Positions 1 to 5,333 of a stretch of 9,609 nt of DNA are shown in pieces. Position numbers and translations under genes: made by a program. How positions within the stretch are numbered: the first letter of the stretch is position 1; the number at the start of each line of letters is the position of its first letter. Origin of the DNA: 2-02-FULL-43-11-A sp964477065 (GTDB lineage: Bacteria; Patescibacteriota; Microgenomatia; UBA1406; HO2-37-13b); the NCBI GenBank assembly GCA_964477065.1, contig CAYZCU010000031.1, positions 1-9,609 of the forward strand. The letters run 5' to 3'. The notes beneath the pieces are model-generated. The model was not told where the DNA came from. It made no database searches and worked only from the letters and a program-made list of their open reading frames with translations.

Positions 1-274
1 ATGCTTGTGATGTGCGCAATATGCCAGCGAATGGCAAGGCAAATGGGTTACTCAGCGTATAGATAAATGCAGTAAATCCGCTTCCACTATAGGCGCCAAG
101 GAGTTTCAAAAACACCCTTGAGGCGAGTATCACTTCAATAATGCCGAGGATATACCAGATTATCTGATACGTTCGAAAGATTGCCTTCTTTGTTTGATAC
201 ACTTTTTGCGGATTACCCGTTGCCACAACTGGTGTTTCAACAGTACGAATAGTATGTGTTTCTTGTTCTATCAT
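1..274 (-). CDS. YggT family integral membrane protein, N-terminal part (runs off the window start)
   Basis: About 91 codons are readable before the window edge. The N-terminus is a polar cytoplasmic tail of roughly 27 residues, rich in T, Q and K. A hydrophobic stretch follows (about residues 34-60, including IIWYILGIIEVILASR), then the LLGAYSGSGF and YTLSNPF...PF signature typical of YggT proteins. YggT proteins are small membrane proteins of poorly defined role, linked in some bacteria to cell division or osmotic stress. The start at 274 is chosen because a strong Shine-Dalgarno (GGAGGTG) lies 6 nt upstream. It is the only clear ribosome binding site in the window, so this gene is controlled differently from its leaderless-looking neighbours. 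The family call is fairly sure; the C-terminus is not visible. Confidence 0.85.
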   Translation of the reverse strand, partial: MIEQETHTIRTVETPVVATGNPQKVYQTKKAIFRTYQIIWYILGIIEVILASRVFLKLLGAYSGSGFTAFIYTLSNPFALPFAGILRTSQA

Positions 275-280
275 TATATT

Positions 281-287
281 CACCTCC
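281..287 (-). promoter_or_regulatory. Shine-Dalgarno site of the YggT gene
   Basis: GGAGGTG on the minus strand lies 6 nt before the ATG at 274. It fixes the start, and it is notable because no other gene here has a recognisable site of this kind. Confidence 0.8.
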
Positions 288-415
288 TTCCACGTTCTCT
301 TAATCTCGTGTGTGTTACTGCGTTCGGACGTCGATCTGTTTGAAGTTTGTTTCAAAATGAAGGGCGGATGTAAGGAGGAGCTTGGCATGCTTAATCCTCA
401 ATGTCATTACTACCT

Positions 416-444
416 ATAGTACGCTTTGTGGAGGACAATAGCAA
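416..444 (-). promoter_or_regulatory. possible promoter for the YggT gene
   Basis: The minus strand reads TTGCTA (439-444), a 17-nt spacer, then TACTAT (416-421). Each hexamer matches the sigma-70 consensus at 4 of 6 positions. It would give a leader of about 130 nt before the YggT gene. A 30-codon ORF (407 down to 315) starts 8 nt after the -10. I see no sign that it is a real gene, though it could be a leader peptide. A weak inverted repeat (TTTGAA / TTCAAA, 339-356) lies in the leader. Otherwise 290-477 holds nothing I can identify. Confidence 0.3.
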
Positions 445-477
445 GGGGGAGTATTGTGACGCTGGAGTGAGGTGTCC

Positions 478-894
478 TTATGCCACCAGCCCCGGTGACT
501 TTTCAGCAATGTGAATAATTTTCTTAAGTGTATCAAGATTCAGATCTTCAAATTTTTTGAAACGGATACAACTTTTCCCGACATTAGCTTTTCCTAAATC
601 ACTTTTAAAATGTTCGGCAATGTAGCCATCTTTATCAACGGCACAAATATACAAACTGACATAATTCTTCTGACTTGCTACAGCGATAGTTGGCCACTCG
701 ATTAATTCCTTTTTATAATTTTTGCAGGTGAAACTTCCATAACCAGGCATGTTGTAGAGAAAGTTTGGCTTGAGCGTAGGAGCATGTTTTTGTATAAAGG
801 CGTCGAGTGATTCAAGTATCTCTCTCCTTTCATCAGGAAGTGCATCGAAATATTCTTGACGAGTGGTTGCCTTCACCGGCTTGAACATGTTCAT
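478..894 (-). CDS. DUF1801 (YdhG-like) domain protein
   Basis: This 138-residue protein consists of a single DUF1801 domain of about the usual length. An N-terminal helical half (YFDALPDERREILESLDAFI) is followed by the typical core NMPGYGSF, the strand YVSLYICAVDKDGY and the GKSCIRFKK.EDL block near the C-terminus. Family members adopt a frataxin/YdhG-like fold. Their biochemical role is not established, and some are proposed to be iron-binding. The start at 894 fits because an extended -10 box lies exactly 6 nt upstream; ATG 888 is an in-frame alternative. The gene follows the methyltransferase gene by 21 nt, and that gap is nearly filled by its own promoter, so it is probably transcribed separately. 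No Shine-Dalgarno is present. Confidence 0.85.
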   Translation of the reverse strand: MNMFKPVKATTRQEYFDALPDERREILESLDAFIQKHAPTLKPNFLYNMPGYGSFTCKNYKKELIEWPTIAVASQKNYVSLYICAVDKDGYIAEHFKSDLGKANVGKSCIRFKKFEDLNLDTLKKIIHIAEKSPGLVA

Positions 895-900
895 GAGGTG

Positions 901-909
901 ATTATAGCA
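901..909 (-). promoter_or_regulatory. extended -10 promoter, leaderless start of the DUF1801 gene
   Basis: The minus strand reads TGCTATAAT followed by CACCTC and the ATG at 894. It has a perfect -10 hexamer (901-906), the TGn extension, and 6 nt to the start codon, so the predicted transcription start is the A of ATG. No convincing -35 is seen. Confidence 0.75.
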
Positions 910-915
910 AAAAAG

Positions 916-1392
916 TTAAGGTTTCCTCGCAACCAAAAATCCGGCCAGTTGGCTCGTCCCTTTATATGTTTGGACAAGCTTCTCCTCGTAGCTGAGAATT
1001 TCCCAATCTGCATATAATTCATGCAGTTCTCCTTTTTTCAAGTAAAACCCGTTTGTATCAGTGAGATCCCATTCACCTTCGTCAATAAAATCTATCAGGA
1101 TGTTCATGCCACCAGGAGCAGTGTTATCCTTGATCCATGCATATATTTCATGTGCCACCTGTGGAGTCAAAAAGTGAATAGTGAAAAACGAGATGATGTT
1201 ATCCCACGGCGTGCCAGATGTCTTGATGTACTCCTCGATTGTCTCGCCATAGTTTTTTTCGACCCCTTTGACAGCAAAGCCTTTTTCACGAAGATAGGCG
1301 ATGTTTGTCCCATCACCACTGCCAAGATCCAGAACAGTACCACTTTTTAAAAGAGAGACTGAATTTTCAAGAAGGGAATTGATTTTTGTCAT
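916..1392 (-). CDS. class I SAM-dependent methyltransferase, TehB-like
   Basis: This 158-residue protein has the Rossmann motif I VLDLGSGDGTN (about residues 20-30), which binds S-adenosylmethionine, and a motif II acidic residue in GVEKN (Glu45). The later strand GGMNILIDFI and the FYLKKGELHELYADWEILSYEE segment resemble TehB-type tellurite/thiopurine methyltransferases. It is somewhat shorter than TehB (about 197 residues). The substrate cannot be read from sequence; electrophilic or toxic small molecules are typical for relatives. The start at 1392 lies 4 nt after the TGA of the upstream small gene, so the two probably form an operon with coupled translation. No Shine-Dalgarno is present. 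Expression would be set by the palindrome-overlapping promoter before position 1633. Confidence 0.85.
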   Translation of the reverse strand: MTKINSLLENSVSLLKSGTVLDLGSGDGTNIAYLREKGFAVKGVEKNYGETIEEYIKTSGTPWDNIISFFTIHFLTPQVAHEIYAWIKDNTAPGGMNILIDFIDEGEWDLTDTNGFYLKKGELHELYADWEILSYEEKLVQTYKGTSQLAGFLVARKP

Positions 1393-1396
1393 GAGC

Positions 1397-1633
1397 TCAA
1401 TACGATCCTGGCCCTCTCGATGTCAAAAGATTATCAAGGCTGCTTTCAACAAATCCGTTAGCCATGGTTTGTGATCTGCCAGAAGCAGGAACGAGCAGAT
1501 CAGTTCTGAGCTGGTTCAAGGAACGTATTAATCCATCAATTTCACTGAGTAACATTTCTCTTCGACCAATCTCAATAGCGGTATGATCAGCAAGGGTTAC
1601 AATTCTGTGTGCAGTTTCACTTTCTGGTGGCAT
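1397..1633 (-). CDS. small protein of unknown function, first gene of the methyltransferase operon
   Basis: I do not recognise this 78-residue protein. The middle (about residues 15-48, TAIEIGRREMLLSEIDGLIR and beyond) looks like one or two amphipathic helices with regularly spaced L/I residues. The tail is polar and Gly/Ser-rich, ending RGPGSY. There is no signal peptide, membrane segment, cysteine motif or evident helix-turn-helix. The case for a real gene is positional: a good promoter with TTGACA stands just upstream of the ATG, and the stop is 4 nt before the methyltransferase start. It could be a partner or regulator of the methyltransferase, or an unconstrained ORF. The start is the only upstream ATG after the operator. 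Confidence 0.5.
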   Translation of the reverse strand: MPPESETAHRIVTLADHTAIEIGRREMLLSEIDGLIRSLNQLRTDLLVPASGRSQTMANGFVESSLDNLLTSRGPGSY

Positions 1634-1641
1634 ATTTATCT

Positions 1642-1672
1642 TAATAGTGCACTATTAGTTTATTAATGTCAA
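1642..1672 (-). promoter_or_regulatory. promoter with a 16-bp palindromic operator overlapping the -10
   Basis: The minus strand has a perfect -35 TTGACA (1667-1672), a 17-nt spacer and a weak -10 CACTAT (1644-1649). A perfect palindrome TAATAGTGCACTATTA (1642-1657) covers the -10 and lies 8 nt before the ATG at 1633. Symmetry at that position is the usual layout of a repressor operator. It is the only promoter here with a consensus -35, which suggests a regulated small gene-methyltransferase operon. No cognate repressor is visible in the window. The -10 assignment is less sure than the -35 and the palindrome. Confidence 0.6.
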
Positions 1673-1684
1673 TTTGTCTCCATC

Positions 1685-1990
1685 TTAGATAATCCCCGTA
1701 AGCAACAATGCCAAGAGGATGATCGTGAAAACAGCGAAAATACCAACCGTTCGCACAAACAGATGGAGTGCCTCCTTTTTCTTCCCATCGATCAAAAGCT
1801 GAATCGGCTGGTAGAGAAACAAGTATGCCATGACGGTGACAGACAGAGTTAGCATAGACAGGAAAAGAACAGGTGCAAAGACAGAGTCTGGCTTGCTTCC
1901 AAGCGTTTTAGATAAGAAATTCATCACCGAAACGACAACAAGTATATAAGCTGAAGCGCTGAGTGCGTTTACGATTGGTTTATTATTCAT
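1685..1990 (-). CDS. small three-helix membrane protein, unknown function
   Basis: This 101-residue protein has three predicted transmembrane helices: about residues 8-27 (SASAYILVVVSVMNF), 38-62 (FAPVLFLSMLTLSVTVMAY) and 79-100 (VGIFAVFTIILLALLLTGII). A short charged loop, DGKKKEAL, separates helices 2 and 3 and probably faces the cytoplasm. Small proteins of this layout with an LFLYQP-DGKKKEA block occur, to my recollection, as conserved hypotheticals in Patescibacteria; no function is known. The start at 1990 (MNNKP) is preferred over the upstream in-frame ATG at 2038, because that one lies inside the preceding gene while an extended -10 box sits 7 nt before 1990. Confidence 0.75.
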   Translation of the reverse strand: MNNKPIVNALSASAYILVVVSVMNFLSKTLGSKPDSVFAPVLFLSMLTLSVTVMAYLFLYQPIQLLIDGKKKEALHLFVRTVGIFAVFTIILLALLLTGII

Positions 1991-1997
1991 ATGAAAA

Positions 1998-2006
1998 AGT
2001 ATAGCA
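1998..2006 (-). promoter_or_regulatory. extended -10 promoter of the small membrane protein gene
   Basis: The minus strand reads TGCTATACT (-10 at 1998-2003), then 7 nt to the ATG at 1990. It fits between the stop of the upstream gene (2010) and the start, and predicts a leaderless or nearly leaderless mRNA. No -35 is recognisable. Confidence 0.65.
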
Positions 2007-2009
2007 AAT

Positions 2010-2639
2010 TTATTCAAGACTCGTATCCCAGGGTACAATTGTTAACTTTGGCCATCGCGCTTTCCATTTCTTCGCTTTTTTCTCATAGGCAACTTCTGCG
2101 AACTGAGCTTGGTGATTTTTATTAGGTCTAAGAACCATGTTAAACAAGTCGTCAAGGTCAAAGGAGTGGTAAATGAAATACTCATTATCTTTTTTTGTTA
2201 GACCAATAGCTGAACAGGGAGACCAGGAGTCAATCGCATCTTCACAAGAAGTATAGGGCTCTATACTTCTATGAAAATATTCCTCAAACCATTCATGTAC
2301 TCTTGCTTCATTAACCACATCAATGACACTTGGTAGGTGCTTCAGGTGATTACAAATACGTGTCCGATGTCTTTCTTCGACTTTGGGATCAAGATTGGTA
2401 TCAAAATATATCAAGTCATAATCATCAATTCCATCTGTCAGATCTTTTTTAGAAAGGTGATTCCAAACAGTTTGGGTTATCCCTCCAGCTCCAAGATACC
2501 ATGGTTGACCATCAGGAAAAGGGTTGCTATCAAGGATCTCATGAACAATTGGGTTTTGAAGTACAATGTCGAGAAGATATTGCTCTTGTTGCAAGGGATT
2601 TGAAGAGCCAGTTATGATATGAGGTCGATTCATACTCAT
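2010..2639 (-). CDS. nucleotidyltransferase family protein (PF06042 type)
   Basis: This 209-residue protein of the NTP_transf_6 family has the expected blocks in order: PWYLGAGGITQTVWN (about residues 46-60), the metal-binding DDYDLIYFD, NEARVHEWF, a YTSCEDAIDSW block, and GLDDLF/RPN-like SFDLDDLF...VLRPNKN near the C-terminus. The family has a polymerase-beta nucleotidyltransferase fold. The acceptor is unknown, and some relatives are annotated as acting on small molecules. The start at 2639 overlaps the stop of the excalibur gene as TAATG, suggesting reinitiation. ATG 2633 is an alternative, with GATAAT 4 nt upstream of it. No Shine-Dalgarno is seen. Confidence 0.85.
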   Translation of the reverse strand: MSMNRPHIITGSSNPLQQEQYLLDIVLQNPIVHEILDSNPFPDGQPWYLGAGGITQTVWNHLSKKDLTDGIDDYDLIYFDTNLDPKVEERHRTRICNHLKHLPSVIDVVNEARVHEWFEEYFHRSIEPYTSCEDAIDSWSPCSAIGLTKKDNEYFIYHSFDLDDLFNMVLRPNKNHQAQFAEVAYEKKAKKWKARWPKLTIVPWDTSLE

Positions 2640-2881
2640 TATCTGCAAAGATTTTCGCAAGGGATTCCGTCATGATCGCCATCTCGTACGGAACATCCAC
2701 AGGTGTTGAGCTGAAAGTATGCTTCAGCACACGACGTTATACGCGTGCACGACTTGGAGCAATTGCATGTGTATTGTGCGGAGGGTTGGTTTCGAACTTT
2801 TTTTCGCCTGACAGCATCTACTGGTGATGCGATCACAAGAATACTTATGATGCAGAGAGTAAGGGCAAGAAATTTTTTCAT
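2639..2881 (-). CDS. secreted excalibur-type calcium-binding small protein
   Basis: This 80-residue protein has an N-terminal signal peptide: MKKF, then the hydrophobic core LALTLCIISILVIA, with likely cleavage after SPVDA (about residue 23). The mature part is basic at first (RRKKVRNQ). It then has a cysteine-rich excalibur domain (about residues 38-80) ending in the calcium-loop motif DGDHDGIPCENLC. Eight cysteines in the mature region could form four disulfides, consistent with export. Excalibur domains are often appended to extracellular nucleases and surface proteins; here the domain stands alone. The start is ATG 2881 rather than TTG 2887, because the TTG lies within the -10 box. The gene lies between the Nudix and nucleotidyltransferase genes and overlaps the latter by TAATG. 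Confidence 0.85.
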   Translation of the reverse strand: MKKFLALTLCIISILVIASPVDAVRRKKVRNQPSAQYTCNCSKSCTRITSCAEAYFQLNTCGCSVRDGDHDGIPCENLCR

Positions 2882-2886
2882 AGACA

Positions 2887-2895
2887 ATTATACCA
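2887..2895 (-). promoter_or_regulatory. extended -10 promoter of the excalibur gene
   Basis: The minus strand reads TGGTATAAT (-10 at 2887-2892), then 5 nt to the ATG at 2881. The hexamer overlaps the TAA stop of the upstream Nudix gene, so promoter and stop codon share bases. A leaderless transcript is predicted. Confidence 0.7.
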
Positions 2896-3397
2896 AATTG
2901 TGCTGTTTCAACTTTTGCACAGCTTTATCTAAAAAGTAAAACCAGTGATCTAGCTCATGCTCTTGATTATGTTGATTCCAACTCTTTACAAGCTCTTCAT
3001 GCGAAACCCACTCAAGTGTAAATTTTTCATGTTCTTCATGCTTCACAGGGATAGTGTCTGTGGATTTGACAATGATAAGTAAGCAGGTAGCTAAAGCAAC
3101 GCGGTTTACATTTCGCAATGTATTGTGATAGTGAGCAAGTGCAGTGCCGATAACTTCATCATGTTGGAAATCATGAAGCCCGCTTTCTTCAATAACTTCT
3201 CTTTTTATTCCCTCAATAATGTCTTCATTTTCATCTACACCCCCAGAAAATAATCGTAAGAAGTCACCTTCAAGATGTTTACCAACGGCATACAATTGTG
3301 TTACTGGATCAAACACTATTGCACATCCTCCATCACGGCGCTCTTCATTATCTCGTTTGATGCCAAACTCGGGGATTTGGGTGTCGGATGTTTTCAT
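2888..3397 (-). CDS. Nudix hydrolase (complete Nudix box)
   Basis: This 169-residue single-domain protein has an intact Nudix box at residues 52-74. It matches GX5EX7REUXEEXGU with G52, E58, R66, E67, E70, E71 and G73, so the Mg2+-binding glutamates are all present. Nudix enzymes cleave nucleoside diphosphates linked to another moiety (X). Nothing in the sequence fixes the substrate here. The start at 3397 (MKTSDTQ) is preferred to ATG 3415, because TATACT lies 6 nt upstream of 3397 and 3415 would lie upstream of that -10. It probably starts its own transcript within the end of the MOSC gene. Confidence 0.9.
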   Translation of the reverse strand: MKTSDTQIPEFGIKRDNEERRDGGCAIVFDPVTQLYAVGKHLEGDFLRLFSGGVDENEDIIEGIKREVIEESGLHDFQHDEVIGTALAHYHNTLRNVNRVALATCLLIIVKSTDTIPVKHEEHEKFTLEWVSHEELVKSWNQHNQEHELDHWFYFLDKAVQKLKQHNLV

Positions 3398-3403
3398 ATT
3401 GAT

Positions 3404-3431
3404 AGTATAGAGCAAAACTTCTATCCTTCAA
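3404..3431 (-). promoter_or_regulatory. -35/-10 promoter of the first Nudix gene
   Basis: The minus strand has TTGAAG (3426-3431, 4 of 6 matches), a 16-nt spacer, and TATACT (3404-3409), then 6 nt to the ATG at 3397. It lacks the TGn extension but has a recognisable -35, unlike most promoters here. The -35 lies inside the 3' end of the MOSC gene. Confidence 0.6.
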
Positions 3432-3975
3432 AGCTCTGCGGGTACAAAATCTCAACTTCATCACCTTCTTTGATCAGCCCTGCTGCGAAAACTAGAGCTG
3501 TCAGCCCACGTTTACCGAAGGCTGCTTTTGCAAAACGCAATGCAGTTTTCTTTTCAACATCCCGCTTCATCATGTTTTGGGAGACAACAACGCAGGGGAG
3601 GTTCTCAGAGGTGATATATAAGATAGCGTTGCGTGGGAAGCGCAGGAATGAGCCAGGAGGGACTTTTGTCAGATTGGGGAAGCCACTCAGCGTGATGTTT
3701 GCTTCCAGATCATCAGGGAGTGTCTCAACTCCCACTTCTTTAGAGATTTCTGCCAATTCTTCCTGAGATACAATCGTTACAGCTCGCAAATTTGCCGTCT
3801 CAATCCCTTTTGAAAGCAGCATTGCTGTGCGGATATCTGCATTGCGCGTTTTACCGAAATGCCTGTCGTGCTTAATCCCATCCAGAAGAAGTTGGAGCTT
3901 ATCAACGTGAATAGGTGGTTGGTCAAATGGTTGAGTAATGAGAAGTTTTTCAACTCGGGCTTTTGCGATGTTCAT
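3421..3975 (-). CDS. MOSC domain protein
   Basis: This 184-residue protein is a stand-alone MOSC (Moco sulfurase C-terminal) domain. It shows HDRHFG (residues 36-41), LEANITLSG (Glu91, Asn93), PPGSFLRF and the conserved cysteine of NLPCVVV (Cys128). MOSC domains handle sulfur or molybdenum-cofactor-linked chemistry through that cysteine. No cofactor biosynthesis gene is near, so the specific role is open. The start at 3975 is supported by an extended -10 box 6 nt upstream. It is divergent from the gene at 4003, with only 27 nt between start codons. Confidence 0.85.
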   Translation of the reverse strand: MNIAKARVEKLLITQPFDQPPIHVDKLQLLLDGIKHDRHFGKTRNADIRTAMLLSKGIETANLRAVTIVSQEELAEISKEVGVETLPDDLEANITLSGFPNLTKVPPGSFLRFPRNAILYITSENLPCVVVSQNMMKRDVEKKTALRFAKAAFGKRGLTALVFAAGLIKEGDEVEILYPQSFEG

Positions 3976-3991
3976 GAGGGTATTGTATCAT
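3963..3991 (+). promoter_or_regulatory. promoter of the plus-strand gene at 4003, overlapping the MOSC promoter
   Basis: TTGCGA (3963-3968), a 17-nt spacer and TATCAT (3986-3991, 5 of 6 matches) give a predicted start about 5 nt before ATG 4003. The -35 lies in the first codons of the MOSC gene, and the -10 overlaps the MOSC -10. The two promoters are therefore probably mutually exclusive. Confidence 0.5.
3982..3990 (-). promoter_or_regulatory. extended -10 promoter of the MOSC gene
   Basis: The minus strand reads TGATACAAT (-10 at 3982-3987), then 6 nt to the ATG at 3975. Its first two -10 bases are shared with the oppositely directed -10 at 3986-3991. Confidence 0.65.
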
Positions 3992-4002
3992 ATGCATTAA
4001 GC

Positions 4003-4482
4003 ATGGCATCAATAGGAAGATATGAAAACGAACCTGCGACTCACTATCTCACTCGTCTCAGAGATATGGGTTTTCTGTTTCATGGCTCAGATATTCCTGA
4101 CATACGAGAGTTGGAACCTCGCTTAACGCTTGATATCAACAGTGCAGAAAATACTGATACCGCCATATTCGCTACGAACAACATAGCCTGGGCAACTATC
4201 TTTGGGATATATGGAGGATATAACGGATGGTCAACAAATGTGATTAATGGTGAAGTAACTGCAAAGATACCCGCCAAGGATAGGGAACTAGTTGAAGCAG
4301 CTATGGGTACAGTGTATGTACTTTCACCAGCTGTGTTTAAAAGCTCTTATGGTGAACAATACAAGAGCTATGAACCTGTAAAGCCTCTCGAAAGGGTTAG
4401 TGTCACTGTGCAGGACTTCTATGGCTTAGGTGGGAAAGTTGAATTCTTCACTTTACCAACTTTAGATCGCCCCTCAAAATAA
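4003..4482 (+). CDS. conserved hypothetical, possibly ADP-ribosyltransferase-fold
   Basis: I do not firmly recognise this 159-residue protein. It contains FLFHGS (about residues 24-29), then IRELEPR, then a strand AIFATNN followed by the helix AWATIFGI. Later come TVYVLSPAVF and the C-terminal strand RVSVTVQDFYG. The order 'HG(S/T) - I/L.EP. - v.AT.....A' recalls Arr- or KptA-like ADP-ribosyltransferase-fold proteins, in which the first histidine contacts NAD. This is a pattern resemblance only. The start at 4003 is preferred to ATG 3859, which would lie inside the opposite-strand MOSC gene. The 3' end overlaps the restored frame of the convergent gene by 35 nt. Confidence 0.6.
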   Translation: MASIGRYENEPATHYLTRLRDMGFLFHGSDIPDIRELEPRLTLDINSAENTDTAIFATNNIAWATIFGIYGGYNGWSTNVINGEVTAKIPAKDRELVEAAMGTVYVLSPAVFKSSYGEQYKSYEPVKPLERVSVTVQDFYGLGGKVEFFTLPTLDRPSK

Positions 4483-4860
4483 TCGGCTTAACTGCTTCAA
4501 TCTCACTTGTGTAGTAGGGGATATCAGGAATTGGATTGAGTAAAAAGATTTTTTGCTCCAACACTGGGCAAATCCAATCTCCATCAAGGTATTCCCGCCG
4601 ATGTAGTTCTTGATTCCATGCTTATCAAAATTTGTTACGAGAACGGCGTCTGCTCCTTGCATCAGCTTCCAAAATTCACGAATAGCATCTTGGTTATTTT
4701 TTTGATCTAATTTGATCGTTTCTTTTTCACTATCTGACTTTCCCACAAAAGGTTCTGCAAGGTTTGTCAGAAATGCATCATGCCCTAATTCGATAAGTTG
4801 ATCACGAAGATCCATCATCTTTTCAGTAAAGTGCATTGAGCCAATAACGCCGATTTTCAT
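4448..4860 (-). pseudogene. nucleoside 2-deoxyribosyltransferase-like gene with a one-base frameshift
   Basis: The N-terminal 98 residues read in frame: MKIGVIGSMHF, a variable middle, GADAVLVTNFDK and YIGGNTLMEIGFA, with a likely catalytic glutamate at position 94. From about 4564 the frame turns to an unrelated tail (QCWSKKSF...) that stops at 4474. One extra base at 4564/4565 restores HVLEQKIFLLNPIPDIPYY and TSEIEAVKPIIL, ending at a TGA at 4448, for 137 residues. That restored tail is what this family normally carries. The gene is therefore intact apart from a single missing base, either a sequencing or assembly error or a real lesion. Relatives cleave or transfer the N-glycosidic bond of deoxynucleosides. 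The start at 4860 is chosen by the promoter; ATG 4896 would lie upstream of it. Confidence 0.8.
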
Positions 4861-4869
4861 GATGAGGTA

Positions 4870-4878
4870 AGTATAGCA
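4870..4878 (-). promoter_or_regulatory. extended -10 promoter of the deoxyribosyltransferase-like gene
   Basis: The minus strand reads TGCTATACT (-10 at 4870-4875), then 9 nt to the ATG at 4860, predicting a 5' leader of only 2-3 nt. It stands back to back with the cupin promoter at 4898-4906. Confidence 0.65.
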
Positions 4879-4897
4879 AATGTCCAATATTTCCATC

Positions 4898-4906
4898 TGC
4901 TACAAT
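4898..4906 (+). promoter_or_regulatory. extended -10 promoter of the cupin gene
   Basis: TGCTACAAT (-10 at 4901-4906), then 6 nt to ATG 4913. The predicted mRNA begins at the start codon. No -35 is seen. Confidence 0.65.
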
Positions 4907-4912
4907 AGTGCT

Positions 4913-5320
4913 ATGAATCAGCCATCATCCATTGAAGAAACACCAATGCAACGTGCACAACGTATTCTCAATCAACTGAAATCCAAATATCCAGATGCAT
5001 ATGCTTTTGATTTAGATGGGCGAGCACTTCACTTTGTCTGTGAAGTTGAGCCAACAGCAGATCATCCTGAATACGATAAAGCTGTTGAGGTCATGATTCA
5101 GACACTCCCACATAAGCACCACAAAATGACCCAATACTACCGAATTTTATCTGGTACTCTACGTTTGCATGTTGATGATAAAACTATCGAGCTTCATGAA
5201 GGAGATACCTACACAATTCATCCTGAAGAGGTCCATTGGGCTACAAGTGAAGATGAATGTTGGGTAGAACTACGTTCTGAACCGGGATGGACGAAGGAAG
5301 ATCATGTGTTGGTAGAGTAG
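4913..5320 (+). CDS. small single-domain cupin protein
   Basis: This 135-residue protein has a helical N-terminal half (RAQRILNQLKSKYPDAYAFD) and one cupin barrel. Motif 1 is HKHHKMTQYYRILSGTL (residues 67-83) with histidines 67, 69 and 70; the usual glutamate position appears to be Gln74. Motif 2 is GDTYTIHPEEVHW (97-109) with His103 and His108. A metal site is plausible but altered, so enzymatic and purely binding roles are both open. The start at 4913 (MNQPSS) is preferred to ATG 4880, because the -10 box lies between them. The gene ends 13 nt from the convergent kinase gene with no visible terminator between. Confidence 0.8.
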   Translation: MNQPSSIEETPMQRAQRILNQLKSKYPDAYAFDLDGRALHFVCEVEPTADHPEYDKAVEVMIQTLPHKHHKMTQYYRILSGTLRLHVDDKTIELHEGDTYTIHPEEVHWATSEDECWVELRSEPGWTKEDHVLVE

Positions 5321-5333
5321 TAGAGGATCAAAT

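Noticed and set aside
315..407. 30-codon ORF in the YggT leader as a gene.
   Set aside because: Short, no ribosome binding site, no protein-like features; noted only as a possible leader peptide.
2882..2887. TTG at 2887 as start of the excalibur gene.
   Set aside because: It overlaps the -10 hexamer; ATG 2881 begins a standard signal peptide.
3859..4002. N-terminal extension of the plus-strand gene from ATG 3859.
   Set aside because: It would lie wholly antisense to the start of the MOSC gene; ATG 4003 has a promoter just upstream.
4880..4912. Earlier ATG (4880) as start of the cupin gene.
   Set aside because: The extended -10 box lies between it and ATG 4913, and the extra residues do not look conserved.
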